A DNA stretch of 64,000 nt from DASZJY01 sp036260255 (GTDB lineage Bacteria; Actinomycetota; Acidimicrobiia; Acidimicrobiales; AC-14): NCBI GenBank assembly GCA_036260255.1, contig DATAAF010000057.1, forward strand, positions 17,641-81,640, given 5' to 3'. Position numbers and translations under genes: made by a program. A model generated the notes under the pieces. The model saw only the letters and a list, made by a program, of their open reading frames with translations, was not told the DNA's origin and ran no database searches. Shown piece by piece: positions 48,024 to 57,862 of the stretch (position 1 is its first letter; each line of letters opens with the position of its first letter).

Positions 48024-51000
48024 GCGCCTCCACCGTCGCCGGCGCAGCGCCGGCCGCCTCCGAGCCCGCCCCCTTCGTCCCCACCGACGAGCAGGCGAGC
48101 GCCATCGAAGCCCCTCTGGGCCCGCTGCTGCTGGTGGCCGGCGCGGGCACGGGCAAGACGACGGTCATGGCCCGGCGCATCCTCCACCTCGTCCGCTCGG
48201 GCCAGGTGCGGGCCGACCAGGTGCTGGGGCTCACGTTCACCAACAAGGCGGCCCGCCACCTCAAGGAGCGGGTCCGCGCCGCCCTCGGGGCCAACGCCGA
48301 CGTCACCGTGGCCACCTACCACTCCTTCGGCGCGTCGCTGGTGGCCGACCACCACCTCGAGCTGGACCTCGACCCGGGCACCCAGGTGCTCAACCGGGCG
48401 CAGTCCTGGCAGCTGCTCTTCACCGTGTTCGACGAGTTCCGCTTCGAGCGGCGGGCCACCCTGTCTCCGCGCGTCCTGCTGGACGACGCCATCGCCCTGG
48501 CGTCTCGCTGCGCCGACCACCTCGTGCCGGTCGAGAAGGTGGTTGCCGACTGCCACGACGTCATCGCCAACGGCCGCTGGAAGGACATGCGGGAGCAGGC
48601 GGCCAAGCGCCTCGAGCTGTGCCAGGTCGTGGCCGCCTACCAGCGCCGCAAGCGGGAGCGCAACCTGCTGGACTTCGGCGACCAGGTCGCCCTGGCCGTG
48701 CGCCTTCTCATGGAGCACCCCGAGGTGGCGGAAGGCCTGCGCGAGCAGCACCCCATCGTGCTGCTCGACGAGTACCAGGACACCAACTTCGCCCAGCGCC
48801 GCCTGCTCCAGCTCCTCTATCCCGTGCCCGCCGGCGCCGCCCCGTCACCCGCGGTGACCGCGGTGGGCGACGACATGCAGTCGATCTACGGCTTCCGCGG
48901 CGCCCACCTGGCCAACATCCTGCGGTTCGGCCAGCACTTCCCACCGGCCGACGTCCTCCCGCTGCAGACGACCTTCCGCTTCGGCCCCCAGCTGGTCGAG
49001 CTGGCCAACCGCATCCAGGCCCAGGTCGGCGAGGCGCTCAAGAAGGAGCTGGTCGCCGCCGACGACGCCCCGGCTACCAGCATCGAGTGCTTCCTCGCCG
49101 CCGACGATGCCGAGGAGGCGGCCACCATCGCCGACGACGTCAGGGCGCGGCCGGCGTCCTGGGGCGCCACGGCGGTGCTGTGCCGCAAGCGGCGCCTGAT
49201 CCGTCCGATCGCGGAGACGCTCACCGAGCGCGGCGTCCCCGTGGAGGTGGTGGGGGCGAGCGGACTGCTCGACCGCCCTGAGGTCGTCGACCTGGTGGCG
49301 TGGCTGGAGATCCTGGCCGAGCTGTCGTCGCCGGTCGCGCTGCTCCGGGTCCTTCGGGGCCCCCGCTACGCCATCGGCATGCGCGACCTGGCCGCCCTCG
49401 GCCGCCACGGCAGGGCCCGCCTCGCCGAGCCGGCCGACGCCGACTCACCCGCGGGCGGCGGTCCCACGGCCGGGCGCCCCAGGGGCGGAGCCCTGTCCGA
49501 GGGGCTCTCCGACCTCGCCGCCGTCCCGGACCTGTCCGCCGAGGCGCGGCACCGCCTGGAGGAGTTCTGCCGCGAGCGGGCCCGCCTGGCCCGGGCGGCC
49601 CAGCACCTGCCCGTCCTCGACTTGGCCGAGACGATCCTCACCCGCACCGGCCTCTGGCGGGCCACCGACGACCGGGGCCGGGAGAACCTGCTGCGCTTCC
49701 TCGACCTGGCCGCCCGCTTCGCCCCCGTCGACGGCGACCCCGGGCTCGCCGCCTTCGTGGAGTACCTGCAGCTGCTCGACGAGTCCGACGAGGACGTGGC
49801 CGAGGCGCACCGACGCCAAGCCGACTCGGTGACGGTGATGACGGTCCACCAGGCCAAGGGCCTCGAGTTCGACGTCGTCTACGTCCCCGGGCTGGCCGGC
49901 CGGGGCAGCTCGAGGATCTTCCCCGACGCCCGTGCCGGCGAGAATGCCCTCTCGAACTCGTCCGCCCTGCCGTGGTGGCTGCGGGAGGACGACGGGATCC
50001 CGTCGCCGCGCACCGCCAGCCGGCCCGAGATCGACGAGTGCATCAGGGGCCGCCGCCTCGACGAGGAGTGGCGCCTGCTGTACGTGGCCGCCACCCGGGC
50101 CCGCCGCCGCCTCGTGCTCTCGGCCGCCCACTGGTACCGGGGGGCGGCCGAGCCCCAGGGCCCCTCGCAGTTCTACGACTTCGTCGCCGCCCAGTCCGAC
50201 CTGGTCGCCGAGCGCTTCCGCCACGAGCCGGCGACGGTCGACCCGGAGGTCGCGGCAAAGGAGAAGCACTGGGCGGCGACGGCCGCCCGGTACCCTGGGC
50301 CGGTGGCCACCGACGGCGGCCAGCTCACCCTCGACGACGCCGGCCTGGCCACCGACCCGGGCACGGCCCAGGCACCGGCGGTCCCCCGACGGGCCCCCGC
50401 CGCGTTGTCGGTCAGCGGCATGGTCACCTACGCCCGTTGCCCCAAGCAGTTCTTCTGGACGGTCGTGCGGCCCCTGCCCCGCCGGGCGTCGGCCGCCGCC
50501 CGCCTCGGCACCGAGGTGCACCGCTGGATCCAGCAGCGCAGCGGGCGGCAGCTGTCGCTCATCGAGCCCGAAACCGACGCCGACCTCGACCCCGATGCCC
50601 TCCCGCCCGACTCGGCCCTCGCGCCGCGCCTGAAGGCGTCGTTCCTCGCCAGTCCCTGGGCCGACCTCGACCCCGTTCGGGTGGAGGCGCCCTTCGTGCT
50701 GTCGGCCGGGAACCACCAGGTGCGGGGGCGCATCGACGCCGTCTACGAGCGCGACGACCGCTTGGAGCTGGTGGACTTCAAGACGGGGCGGCCGGCCTCG
50801 GCCGGCGACCCGTCGGCCGGTGTGCAGCTCGACATCTACGGCCTGGCCGCCATCGACACGTGGCGGGCCGACCCCGCCCGCTTGCGCACCACCTACTGCT
50901 GGCTGCAGGCCGACGGGCCGCCCGTCGTCGAGAGCCTCGACTGGGCGACGGCGACCGTCGAGCGGGTCCGGGCCGGCCTCGCCGCCACCCTCGACGACGT

Positions 51001-51097
51001 GGCGACCGGGCGCTACACCCCCACGCCGGGCGCCTGGTGCAGGGGGTGCGACTTCCTCTCCGTGTGCCCCGCCGGCCAGGCCCGCGTCGGCGGGTGA
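48020..51097 (+). CDS. adnB: AdnB-like ATP-dependent helicase-nuclease
   Basis: A 1025-residue helicase. Walker A GAGTGKTT, LTFTNKAARHLKER, motif II IVLLDEYQDTN, GDDMQSIYGFRGA, TTFRFGPQLVELAN, VMTVHQAKGLEFDVVYV and LLYVAATRARRRL give all SF1A motifs, so this is the active motor. The nuclease domain (about 790-1020) has MVTYARCPKQFFW, RLGTEVHRWIQQ, GRIDAVYERDDRLELVDFKTG and W-C-R-G-C-D-F-L-S-V-C. It unwinds and cuts DNA for recombination repair with AdnA. Confidence 0.93.
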   Translation: MSASTVAGAAPAASEPAPFVPTDEQASAIEAPLGPLLLVAGAGTGKTTVMARRILHLVRSGQVRADQVLGLTFTNKAARHLKERVRAALGANADVTVATYHSFGASLVADHHLELDLDPGTQVLNRAQSWQLLFTVFDEFRFERRATLSPRVLLDDAIALASRCADHLVPVEKVVADCHDVIANGRWKDMREQAAKRLELCQVVAAYQRRKRERNLLDFGDQVALAVRLLMEHPEVAEGLREQHPIVLLDEYQDTNFAQRRLLQLLYPVPAGAAPSPAVTAVGDDMQSIYGFRGAHLANILRFGQHFPPADVLPLQTTFRFGPQLVELANRIQAQVGEALKKELVAADDAPATSIECFLAADDAEEAATIADDVRARPASWGATAVLCRKRRLIRPIAETLTERGVPVEVVGASGLLDRPEVVDLVAWLEILAELSSPVALLRVLRGPRYAIGMRDLAALGRHGRARLAEPADADSPAGGGPTAGRPRGGALSEGLSDLAAVPDLSAEARHRLEEFCRERARLARAAQHLPVLDLAETILTRTGLWRATDDRGRENLLRFLDLAARFAPVDGDPGLAAFVEYLQLLDESDEDVAEAHRRQADSVTVMTVHQAKGLEFDVVYVPGLAGRGSSRIFPDARAGENALSNSSALPWWLREDDGIPSPRTASRPEIDECIRGRRLDEEWRLLYVAATRARRRLVLSAAHWYRGAAEPQGPSQFYDFVAAQSDLVAERFRHEPATVDPEVAAKEKHWAATAARYPGPVATDGGQLTLDDAGLATDPGTAQAPAVPRRAPAALSVSGMVTYARCPKQFFWTVVRPLPRRASAAARLGTEVHRWIQQRSGRQLSLIEPETDADLDPDALPPDSALAPRLKASFLASPWADLDPVRVEAPFVLSAGNHQVRGRIDAVYERDDRLELVDFKTGRPASAGDPSAGVQLDIYGLAAIDTWRADPARLRTTYCWLQADGPPVVESLDWATATVERVRAGLAATLDDVATGRYTPTPGAWCRGCDFLSVCPAGQARVGG

Positions 51098-51115
51098 CCG
51101 CGCCGGTTCGGACAG

Positions 51116-52522
51116 TCAGTCCCCCGACGAGGCCGGCTCGCCCTCGTACGTCCAGTCGGGGAGCTTGCGGCGGTGGCGCTCGTCGTAGACCACCTGCCCG
51201 TCGGAGAGGTCGACGATCTTGGGCGCGAGGAGGTCGTCCCGCGGCCGGGGGCAGTCCCCCTCGAGGTGGGCGGCGAACTCCTCGGGGAACTCCCGCAGGA
51301 TGCTGGACACGACGAGCTGCTCCTCGACCGGCAGGTAGCAGCGGTTGCCGTCGGTGACCCGGGGCAGGCGGGCGCCGATCACCGCGATGTCCTCGTCGCT
51401 GCCGGCACAGGCTTCGATGACGGCGAGGCGGTCGGTGATCTCGCCCGTCCCCAACTTGCACGCGGGGCACTGCCCGCACGACTCCACGTACAGGAAGCGG
51501 GAGTACTGGCGGGCCACCTCGACCATGCACGCGGTCTCGTCGTACACGGCGAAGCCGGCGGCGCCCATGCCGCTCCCCACCGCCGCCAGCCCCTCGTAGC
51601 TCAGTGGCGCGTCGAGGTCGTCGGCGGTGACCACCGCGTTGGCGACGCCCGAGAAGACGGCCTTGACCCGGTGCCCCGACCTCGGCCCGCCTCCCACCGT
51701 CTCGATGACATCGCCGAGCGGCGTGCCCAGCTCGACCTCGGCGACGCCGGGACGGGCGACGTCGCCGACGACGGTGACCACGACGTTGCCGGGGGACTCG
51801 CTCGTGCCCAGCCCGCGGTGCCACTGGGCGCCCCGCATGAGGATGTGCGGCACGTTGCACAGGGTCTCCACGTTGTTGACCAGCGTCGGGTTGGACAGGT
51901 GGGCACCGTGGTGCCCCGGCTCGGGCTCGTGGGACTCCCATCCCGTCTGGGGGGCGGTGGCGAAGAGGCCGTGCTCGAAGGGAGGGAAGAGGCGGGGCAG
52001 CGGGGCGTGGCCCTCGATGACCTCGAGGAGCGCCTTCTCCTCGCCGAACAGGTACTGGTCCGGACCGGGGACGATCGTGATGGTGACGCCGGCGGTGAGC
52101 CCCGCCGCCTCCATCTCGTCCACCGCCCGGCTCAGGGCGTCGATCTCCGGCTCGAAGCGCGCCTTGACGCCGACGAACGCCTCCCGGGCGCCGATGGTGA
52201 GGGCGGCCACGGCCAGCCCCTCGACCAGCTGGTAGGGGTTGCCCCGCAGCAGGGCCCGGTCCTTGAACGTGGCCGGCTCACCCTCGGCGCCGTTGCACAC
52301 CGCGTAGCGGTGGGTGCCGGGCTGGGCCAGCACCCCTGCCCACTTCCGCCCGGTGGAGAACCCTCCACCGCCCCGCCCCCGCAACCCCGACGCGGTGATC
52401 TCCTCGATGGTGCGGGAGGGGCCGAGGTCCTGAGCCAGTGACAGCGCCTCGCCGCCGCCGAGCAGCCGCCAGTCGTCGAGAGTGGCGAGAGGTTGGTCGG
52501 GAAGGAGGAACCGTTCGCTCAA
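51116..52522 (-). CDS. NuoF-like NADH:acceptor flavoprotein (51-kDa subunit family)
   Basis: A 468-residue protein of the NADH dehydrogenase subunit F family. SGLRGRGGGGFSTGRKW (NADH/FMN site), AVCNGAEGEPATFKDR, YLFGEEKALLEVIEG and NNVETLCNVP are conserved, then an SLBB segment and ESCGQCPACKLGTGEI with a later NRCYLP Cys for the 4Fe-4S cluster. No other complex I genes are here, so it probably serves a separate NADH-linked redox enzyme. The first possible start is a TTG at 52522 that keeps all motifs; no closer ATG or GTG exists. Confidence 0.85.
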   Translation of the reverse strand: MSERFLLPDQPLATLDDWRLLGGGEALSLAQDLGPSRTIEEITASGLRGRGGGGFSTGRKWAGVLAQPGTHRYAVCNGAEGEPATFKDRALLRGNPYQLVEGLAVAALTIGAREAFVGVKARFEPEIDALSRAVDEMEAAGLTAGVTITIVPGPDQYLFGEEKALLEVIEGHAPLPRLFPPFEHGLFATAPQTGWESHEPEPGHHGAHLSNPTLVNNVETLCNVPHILMRGAQWHRGLGTSESPGNVVVTVVGDVARPGVAEVELGTPLGDVIETVGGGPRSGHRVKAVFSGVANAVVTADDLDAPLSYEGLAAVGSGMGAAGFAVYDETACMVEVARQYSRFLYVESCGQCPACKLGTGEITDRLAVIEACAGSDEDIAVIGARLPRVTDGNRCYLPVEEQLVVSSILREFPEEFAAHLEGDCPRPRDDLLAPKIVDLSDGQVVYDERHRRKLPDWTYEGEPASSGD

Positions 52523-52771
52523 GGGGGAACCGCCCGACCGCGCCCGAGAGCGAGCCGGTCGCTAGAGGATGTCGGGGGAAAGGGCGTCGGCGAGGAGATC
52601 GAAGTCGGATGGAAGCCCTTCTTCGGGCCCCGGCCATCCCTCACCTCTCGTAGACAGCGTACTCGGCGAGGGTGCACTGCGGGCGGGCACCGGCGCCCCC
52701 GCCGGTGCTCTCCACCCGCGTGAGGACGGCAGGGCGTGCCCGGGCGGTCCCGGCCGTCGAGCTGGCGACGG

Positions 52772-53299
52772 TCAGGTCGAGCACTCCTCCACATAGGCCA
52801 GGGCGGGGCCGATCAGGTCCTCGACCGGACGGGTCGTTGGCAGGGTGAGGTAGGCGCCCGACGGCTCCTCCATCTCCGCCGCCACGCGCCGGACCACGTC
52901 GCCGTCGCGGTTGTCGGCCAGATGCTGGCCCTCCTCGGCCTCCCGCTCGACGCGCTCGACCGCGACAGAGACGGGAACGTCGCAGACGATCACCGCGGCG
53001 AAGGCGCCGCTCTCGGCGGCCACGTCCTCGGCCGCCTTCACCTGGCTGCGGCGGGAGAAGGTCAGCCCGTCGAAGATGACGATCCGCCCCCGCCCGAGGT
53101 GGTAGCGGGCGGCGTCGAGCATCGCCGCGAAGGTCACGTCGCGCTCGGCGGCCGAGTAGTCGCACGGCGCGAACAACGCATGGCGCACCTTGTCCTTGTC
53201 GATGACCCGGGCGTCCGGGAGCCGGGTGGCAAGTGCCTGCGCCAGGGTGCTCTTGCCCGCACCCGGCAGCCCGGCGAGCACCACTACTCCCGGCCGCAT
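52772..53299 (-). CDS. P-loop kinase-like AAA protein
   Basis: A 175-residue single-domain P-loop protein: VVVLAGLPGAGKSTLAQALA, then VIDKDKVRHALFAPCDYSAAERDVTFAAMLDAARYHLGRGRIVIFDGLTF and a late VPVSVAVERVERE. This is the pattern of small-molecule or polynucleotide 5'-kinase-like proteins (zeta-toxin/PNK clade). The substrate is not predictable. ATG at 53299; a 249-bp gap without a recognisable gene lies between its 3' end and the NuoF-like start. Confidence 0.82.
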   Translation of the reverse strand: MRPGVVVLAGLPGAGKSTLAQALATRLPDARVIDKDKVRHALFAPCDYSAAERDVTFAAMLDAARYHLGRGRIVIFDGLTFSRRSQVKAAEDVAAESGAFAAVIVCDVPVSVAVERVEREAEEGQHLADNRDGDVVRRVAAEMEEPSGAYLTLPTTRPVEDLIGPALAYVEECST

Positions 53300-53368
53300 G
53301 CCCCAAGGCTACGACGGCGGGAGCGGCGGTTCCCTCACTACGGTGGGTGCCCGGCGAGAGGAGGACCG

Positions 53369-53677
53369 ATGGCGGTGGTCATGACGTTCGAGTGGGACGG
53401 GTTCACCCCAGCGCACTACGACGAGTTGCGGGAGAAGGCGGGGTGGGACGACGACCCGCCCGAGGGCGGCGTGTTCCACGCCTGTTGGTTCGAGGACGGC
53501 GGCATCCACGTCGTCGACGTGTGGGAGTCCGAGCAGGACTTCCGGCGGTTCTTCGAGGAGCGCCTCCGGCCCGTGCTCAAGGACGACATGAAGGTCCGGG
53601 GCGAGCCCAAGTACCGCTTCCGGAAGCTCCACGCCAAGTTCAACGACGAGGCGCGCAGGGCGAAGGCCGGCAGCTGA
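53369..53677 (+). CDS. Small conserved protein, ABM/ferredoxin-like fold
   Basis: A 102-residue protein beginning MAVVMTFEWDGFTPAHYDELREKAGWDDDPPEGGVFHACWFEDGG, then HVVDVWESEQDFRRFFEERLRPVL. The pattern resembles dimeric alpha-beta barrel proteins of the antibiotic-biosynthesis-monooxygenase group, found across actinobacteria. No cofactor residues are obvious and the role is unknown. AGAGGAGG lies just before the ATG at 53369, which fixes the start. Confidence 0.75.
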   Translation: MAVVMTFEWDGFTPAHYDELREKAGWDDDPPEGGVFHACWFEDGGIHVVDVWESEQDFRRFFEERLRPVLKDDMKVRGEPKYRFRKLHAKFNDEARRAKAGS

Positions 53678-53759
53678 GCGTCGCGCAATCCCTCCGGCCG
53701 CTCCGGCCGTAGAACCACCCGAAGGTCGGGACTCCGTACGCGGGACAAGGAGGGGAGCT

Positions 53760-54257
53760 GTGCGCGCCAAGCTCATCAAAGGACTGTCCATCGCGGCCAT
53801 CACCTCGGCGGTGGTGTTCGCCGGCACCGCGCTGGCGGTCGGCACCGGGGGACGCCCCTTCCGGCTGGCCATGAGCGGCGCCAACGAGTTCAACATGGCC
53901 GGCCAACCCATCAACCCCCACGGCGACGCCGACCGAGGATCGGTCGTGCTGACGCTCAACCAGGGGCAGGAGCGGATCTGCTGGGAGTTCGGCCCCATCA
54001 CGCTGACGGCTGGCGAGGCCCTGCCGCGCGTCGCCCACATCCACGAGGGGGCTCCTGGGTTCGGCGGCCCCGTCGTCGTGGACCTGTTCGGGACGGCGAC
54101 CACCCCGCCCGCCCCCACCGCCTACCCGACGGGCACCACGTGCGTCCAGGCCGACGCCGACGTGATCAAGGACATCCGCCAGAACCCGGAGGACTACTAC
54201 ATCAACCTGCACAACCAGCAGCACCCAGGCGGCGTCATGCGGGCCCAGCTGGGCTAG
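53760..54257 (+). CDS. Secreted CHRD-domain protein, second copy
   Basis: A 165-residue protein with a signal peptide (about 1-27, ending GTALA) and one CHRD domain: FRLAMSGANEFNMAGQPINPHGDADRGSVVLTL, VAHIHEGAPGFGGPVVVDLF and PEDYYINLHNQQHPGGVMRAQLG. Compared with the copy at 12358 it has a longer loop between HIHEG and the final segment. AAGGAGG precedes the GTG start. Extracytoplasmic, function unknown. Confidence 0.88.
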   Translation: MRAKLIKGLSIAAITSAVVFAGTALAVGTGGRPFRLAMSGANEFNMAGQPINPHGDADRGSVVLTLNQGQERICWEFGPITLTAGEALPRVAHIHEGAPGFGGPVVVDLFGTATTPPAPTAYPTGTTCVQADADVIKDIRQNPEDYYINLHNQQHPGGVMRAQLG

Positions 54258-54331
54258 CGACACCGAAGGCCGGTCCGAAGGGCGCCTCGCGGCGGCGGGG
54301 CGCCCTCGGCGCGTCTCTCTAGTATGCGGGT

Positions 54332-55129
54332 GTGCCCTTCGCCACCGTCTCGGGGACCACGCTCCACTACCTCGACGCCGGCACGGGTGACCCTGCGGTC
54401 GTCCTCCTCCACGCCTTCCCGGTCAACGCCGGGATGTGGCAGGAGCAGATCGCCGCCCTGGCGCCTCGATGGCGGGTGGTGGCGCCCGACCTCCCGGGGT
54501 TCGGGCAGAGCCCGGCGGCGCCCGACGGCGAGGCCACCATCGACGGGTGGGCCGACCGGGTGGCCGAGCTGATCGGGAGCCTGGGGCTGGGGCCGGTGGC
54601 GGTGCTCGGGCTGTCGATGGGCGGGTACGTGGCGTTCTCGCTGCTCCGCCGCCATCCCCACCTGGTGGCCGGCCTGGTCCTGGCCGACACCCGGGCCGCC
54701 GCCGACAGCCCCGAGGTGCTCCAGCGCCGCACCGACCAGCAGCAGAAGGTCGCCGACGGCAAGGTTGACGAGGTGTTCGAGGCCCAGGTGGGCACCCTCC
54801 TCTCGGAGGAGACGAAGGCCCAGCGTCCCGACGTCGTCGAGCGGGTCCGGGCCCTGATGACCTCGACACCGCCCGACACCGTGGTCGCCGCCTTGGAGGC
54901 GATGAAGCACCGCGCCGACGCCACCGGCGAGCTGGGCGGCATCGAGGTGCCCGTGCTGGTGCTGGTGGGCGAGCACGACGGGCCCTCTCCCCCCGACGTC
55001 GCCCGCAGCATGGCCGAGGCGGTGCCCAACGGCCGGCTCGAGGTCCTCCCCGGCGCTGGCCACCTCTCCAACCTCGAGGCACCCGAGGCGTTCAACCGGG
55101 CGCTCCAGTCGTTTCTCTCCGGTCTCTAG
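54332..55129 (+). CDS. Alpha/beta hydrolase
   Basis: A 265-residue alpha/beta-fold enzyme. HAFPVNAGMW forms the oxyanion-side loop, GLSMGGYVAF the nucleophile elbow (Ser), VLVLVGEHDGPSPPD the acid strand (Asp) and VLPGAGHLSNLEAP the catalytic His. An esterase, lactonase or C-C hydrolase is possible. TAGTAT (54320-54325) ends 6 bp before the GTG, so the mRNA may be leaderless. The acyl-CoA dehydrogenase starts 5 nt after its stop. Confidence 0.88.
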   Translation: MPFATVSGTTLHYLDAGTGDPAVVLLHAFPVNAGMWQEQIAALAPRWRVVAPDLPGFGQSPAAPDGEATIDGWADRVAELIGSLGLGPVAVLGLSMGGYVAFSLLRRHPHLVAGLVLADTRAAADSPEVLQRRTDQQQKVADGKVDEVFEAQVGTLLSEETKAQRPDVVERVRALMTSTPPDTVVAALEAMKHRADATGELGGIEVPVLVLVGEHDGPSPPDVARSMAEAVPNGRLEVLPGAGHLSNLEAPEAFNRALQSFLSGL

Positions 55130-55134
55130 AGGCG

Positions 55135-56313
55135 GTGACCGTCGCCACCTCCGAGGAGGACGTCGTCCGGGAGGCGGTGGGCCGGCTGCTCGGCGAGCAC
55201 GACCCCCGGGAGACGGCGGCGCCCGAGTTCTGGGGAGCCCGCTTCGACGCCGGCCTGGCGTGGGTCGGCTTCCCACGAGGGTGCGGTGGGCGCGGGGTGC
55301 ACCCGGGCCTGCAGGTCCTCGTCGACGACCTGCTGGCCGAAGCAGGGGCTCCGGAGAACTGGTACGCCAACCCCGTCGGCCTGGCGGCGGCGGCCACCGC
55401 CGTGGTCGCCCACGGCACCGACGACCAGCGGCGCCGGTGGCTGCGGCCCATCTTCACGTGCGAGGACGTGTGGTGCCAGCTCTGGACCGAGGCGGGCGCC
55501 GGCTCCGACCTGGCCGGGCTGGCGTCGACCGCCCGCCCCGACGCAGACGGCGGTGGCTGGGTCGTGAGCGGGCACAAGCGGTTCGGCACCCTGGCCCACG
55601 TGGCCCGGTGGGGTCTCCTCCTCGCTCGCACCCATCCCGATCGGCCCCGGCACCGGGCCCTCACCTGCTTCGCCGTCGACCTGCGCTCGCCCGGCGTCGA
55701 GATCCGCCCCATGCGGCTGATGGACGGGGACGCCGAGGTCTCCGAGGTCGTGCTGGACGAGGTCCGCGTGCCCGACGCCGACCGCGTCGGCGAGCCGGGC
55801 GGGGGCTGGGCGGTCGCGCTCACGGTCCTTGACCACGAGCGCCTCGCCCTGGCCGGTCCCCATCGCCGCCCGGGCTCGGGTCCCGTCGCCGAAGCGGTGC
55901 GCCTGTGGCGTGAGCGTCGGGTGTCGGACCCCGTCCTGCGCGACCGGCTGGCCGGGACGTGGATCGAGGCGGAGGTCGCCCGCCTGACCACCACCCGCCT
56001 GCGGGCGACCCAGGGACGGGACGGGCCGGGGCCGGTCGGCGCGGTGGCCAAGCTCCTGACCGCCGACGTCGACCAGCGGGTGTGGGCGCTTTGCGTCGAC
56101 TTCCTGGGACCGGCGGGGACGCTCTACGACAGCTGGGAGACGGGGATCCCGGGCACCGCGGGCGAGAGCCGGCGCGACGTCCGAAGGGCGTTCCTGCGCT
56201 CCCGCGCCCTCACTATCCAGGGGGGCACCGCCGAGGTCGTCCGCTCGACGCTCGCCGAGCGGGTGTTGGGCCTGCCCGCCGAGCCCGGGCCCACGCCCGG
56301 CTCTACGTCCTGA
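55135..56313 (+). CDS. Acyl-CoA dehydrogenase family protein
   Basis: A 392-residue flavoprotein of the acyl-CoA dehydrogenase fold. WCQLWTEAGAGSDLAGLAS (FAD/substrate loop), VVSGHKRFGTLAHVARWGLLLART, FAVDLRSPGVEIRPM and a C-terminal SRALTIQGGTAEVVRSTLAERVLGLP are typical. It should oxidise an acyl-CoA at C2-C3 with FAD; the substrate is unknown. The N-terminal helical domain is slightly short. It is probably co-transcribed with the hydrolase, and its last 11 nt overlap the convergent lipoprotein gene. Confidence 0.88.
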   Translation: MTVATSEEDVVREAVGRLLGEHDPRETAAPEFWGARFDAGLAWVGFPRGCGGRGVHPGLQVLVDDLLAEAGAPENWYANPVGLAAAATAVVAHGTDDQRRRWLRPIFTCEDVWCQLWTEAGAGSDLAGLASTARPDADGGGWVVSGHKRFGTLAHVARWGLLLARTHPDRPRHRALTCFAVDLRSPGVEIRPMRLMDGDAEVSEVVLDEVRVPDADRVGEPGGGWAVALTVLDHERLALAGPHRRPGSGPVAEAVRLWRERRVSDPVLRDRLAGTWIEAEVARLTTTRLRATQGRDGPGPVGAVAKLLTADVDQRVWALCVDFLGPAGTLYDSWETGIPGTAGESRRDVRRAFLRSRALTIQGGTAEVVRSTLAERVLGLPAEPGPTPGSTS

Positions 56314-56692
56314 GCCGGCTCCGCAGGACGGCCAGGTCGGGCTCGGGGACCTCGTCGGCCCCCTCGCCCGCCGGGATCACCAGCACGTTGCCGATGGTCG
56401 TGCCCGCGAACCCCGGGTTCCGCCTCCGCCGGGCGGTCAGCTCCTCGGTCGCCCCGCCGGCCCCCTCCAGGAACTGGAGGTCGATGCGCCGGCGGTCGGG
56501 CGCGATGGTCTCGAGGTAGGCGAGCTGGCGGCCGCCGCCGACCGTCTCGGGCGGCGTGGCCACGCGGGTCACCACCCATCCCACCTGGGTCAGCGACCTG
56601 ACCGAGCGGTCGGGGTGGTAGGTCCTGGTGTCGGAGCGGGCGCAGCCGGCCACCACGGCCACCACGGCCATGGCCGCCACCGACCGCCTCAT
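56303..56692 (-). CDS. Small lipoprotein, 129 aa
   Basis: Signal peptide MRRSVAAMAVVAVVAG with lipobox VVAGC (Cys17), then a mature domain with no recognised family (VRSLTQVGWVVTRVATPP, IDLQFLEGAGGATEELTARR, GNVLVIPAGEGADE). The ATG at 56692 is fixed by the signal peptide. Divergent from the propeller lipoprotein, with 60 bp between starts. Confidence 0.7.
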   Translation of the reverse strand: MRRSVAAMAVVAVVAGCARSDTRTYHPDRSVRSLTQVGWVVTRVATPPETVGGGRQLAYLETIAPDRRRIDLQFLEGAGGATEELTARRRRNPGFAGTTIGNVLVIPAGEGADEVPEPDLAVLRSRLRT

Positions 56693-56752
56693 CCCGCCGA
56701 TGGTACGGCCGCGACCGGTCGGGGCCGGGCGCCGTCGGTAGGTTCTCGGTGC

Positions 56753-57862
56753 GTGAGCCGAGGTCGCTTCGAACGTGGTGCGATCGGCCGTCGGACCGGG
56801 TGCGTCGTGCCACGTTTGCTTCGGGCGGTGGCCGCCGCCCTCCTCCTCGTGACGGCCGCGTGCGGGTCGTCTTCGTCCGACGGCGACCGCCAGGCGTCGC
56901 CCGCCGCGTCGCCGAGCGGGCCGGCGAGCACCGCCGGAGGGCCCGCCGCCAGCCGCGTCGTCGGGCCCGGGGAGGTGCGGACGTTCGCGGTCCCCCGGGG
57001 CTCCCGCCCCCACGACGTCGCCCCCGCTCTCGACGGCTCGGTGTGGTACACCGCCCAGGGCAGCGGCCGACTGGGATCGCTGGACCCGGCGACCGGGAGG
57101 GTCGACGAGATCGAGCTCGGAGACGGCTCGGCGCCCCATGGGGTCATCGTCGGCCCCGACGGGGCGCCGTGGGTCACCGACGGTGGGCTCAACGCGGTGG
57201 TGCGGGTCGACCCGGGCTCGAGAGAGGTCCGGCGCTTCCCCATGCCGGCGGGCACACCCGACGTCAACCTCAACACTGCGGTGTTCGACCGCGAGGGACG
57301 GCTGTGGTTCACCGGGCAGGCCGGGTACTACGGCCGGGTCGACCCGCGCTCGGGCCGGGTCGAGGTGTTCGGGGCGCCCGGTGGCCGGGGCCCCTACGGC
57401 ATCACCGTGACGCCCTCGGGCACGGTCTGGTACGCGTCCCTCGCCGGGAGCCATGTAGCCCGGGTCGACACCGCCACCGGTGGGGCGACGCCCGTGAAGC
57501 CGCCCACCGCCGGGCAGGGCGCCCGCCGGGTGTGGTCGGACTCGGGCGGGCGCATCTGGGTGGCCGAGTGGAACGCCGGGCAGGTCGCCGTGCACGAACC
57601 CGCCACCGGCGCCTGGCGGGAGTGGCGCCTCCCCGGCGCCCGGCCCCAGGCCTACGCCGTCTACGTCGACGACCGGGACAAGGTGTGGCTCACCGACTTC
57701 GGGGCCAACGCCATCGTGCGCTTCGACCCGGTCGACGAGTCGTTTCGCTCCTTCTCTCTCCCCGAGCCCAACGCCAGCGTGCGCCAGCTCCTCGGGCGCC
57801 CAGGCGAGGTGTGGGGCGCCGAGTCGTCGGCCGACCGCCTGGTCGTCGTGGGGGCGCCTTGA
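56753..57862 (+). CDS. Virginiamycin B lyase-like beta-propeller lipoprotein
   Basis: A 369-residue exported protein. After a basic leader and hydrophobic core, the lipobox LVTAAC lies near residue 38, followed by a Ser/Pro/Ala linker. The body is a seven-bladed propeller of repeats such as GVIVGPDGAPWVTDGGLNAVVRVDP and VFDREGRLWFTGQAGYYGRVDP, matching the Vgb/streptogramin lyase family. Whether it has the Mg2+ lyase site is not clear. TAGGTT lies 8 bp before the GTG at 56753; a GTG at 56807 would give a shorter leader. Confidence 0.78.
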   Translation: MSRGRFERGAIGRRTGCVVPRLLRAVAAALLLVTAACGSSSSDGDRQASPAASPSGPASTAGGPAASRVVGPGEVRTFAVPRGSRPHDVAPALDGSVWYTAQGSGRLGSLDPATGRVDEIELGDGSAPHGVIVGPDGAPWVTDGGLNAVVRVDPGSREVRRFPMPAGTPDVNLNTAVFDREGRLWFTGQAGYYGRVDPRSGRVEVFGAPGGRGPYGITVTPSGTVWYASLAGSHVARVDTATGGATPVKPPTAGQGARRVWSDSGGRIWVAEWNAGQVAVHEPATGAWREWRLPGARPQAYAVYVDDRDKVWLTDFGANAIVRFDPVDESFRSFSLPEPNASVRQLLGRPGEVWGAESSADRLVVVGAP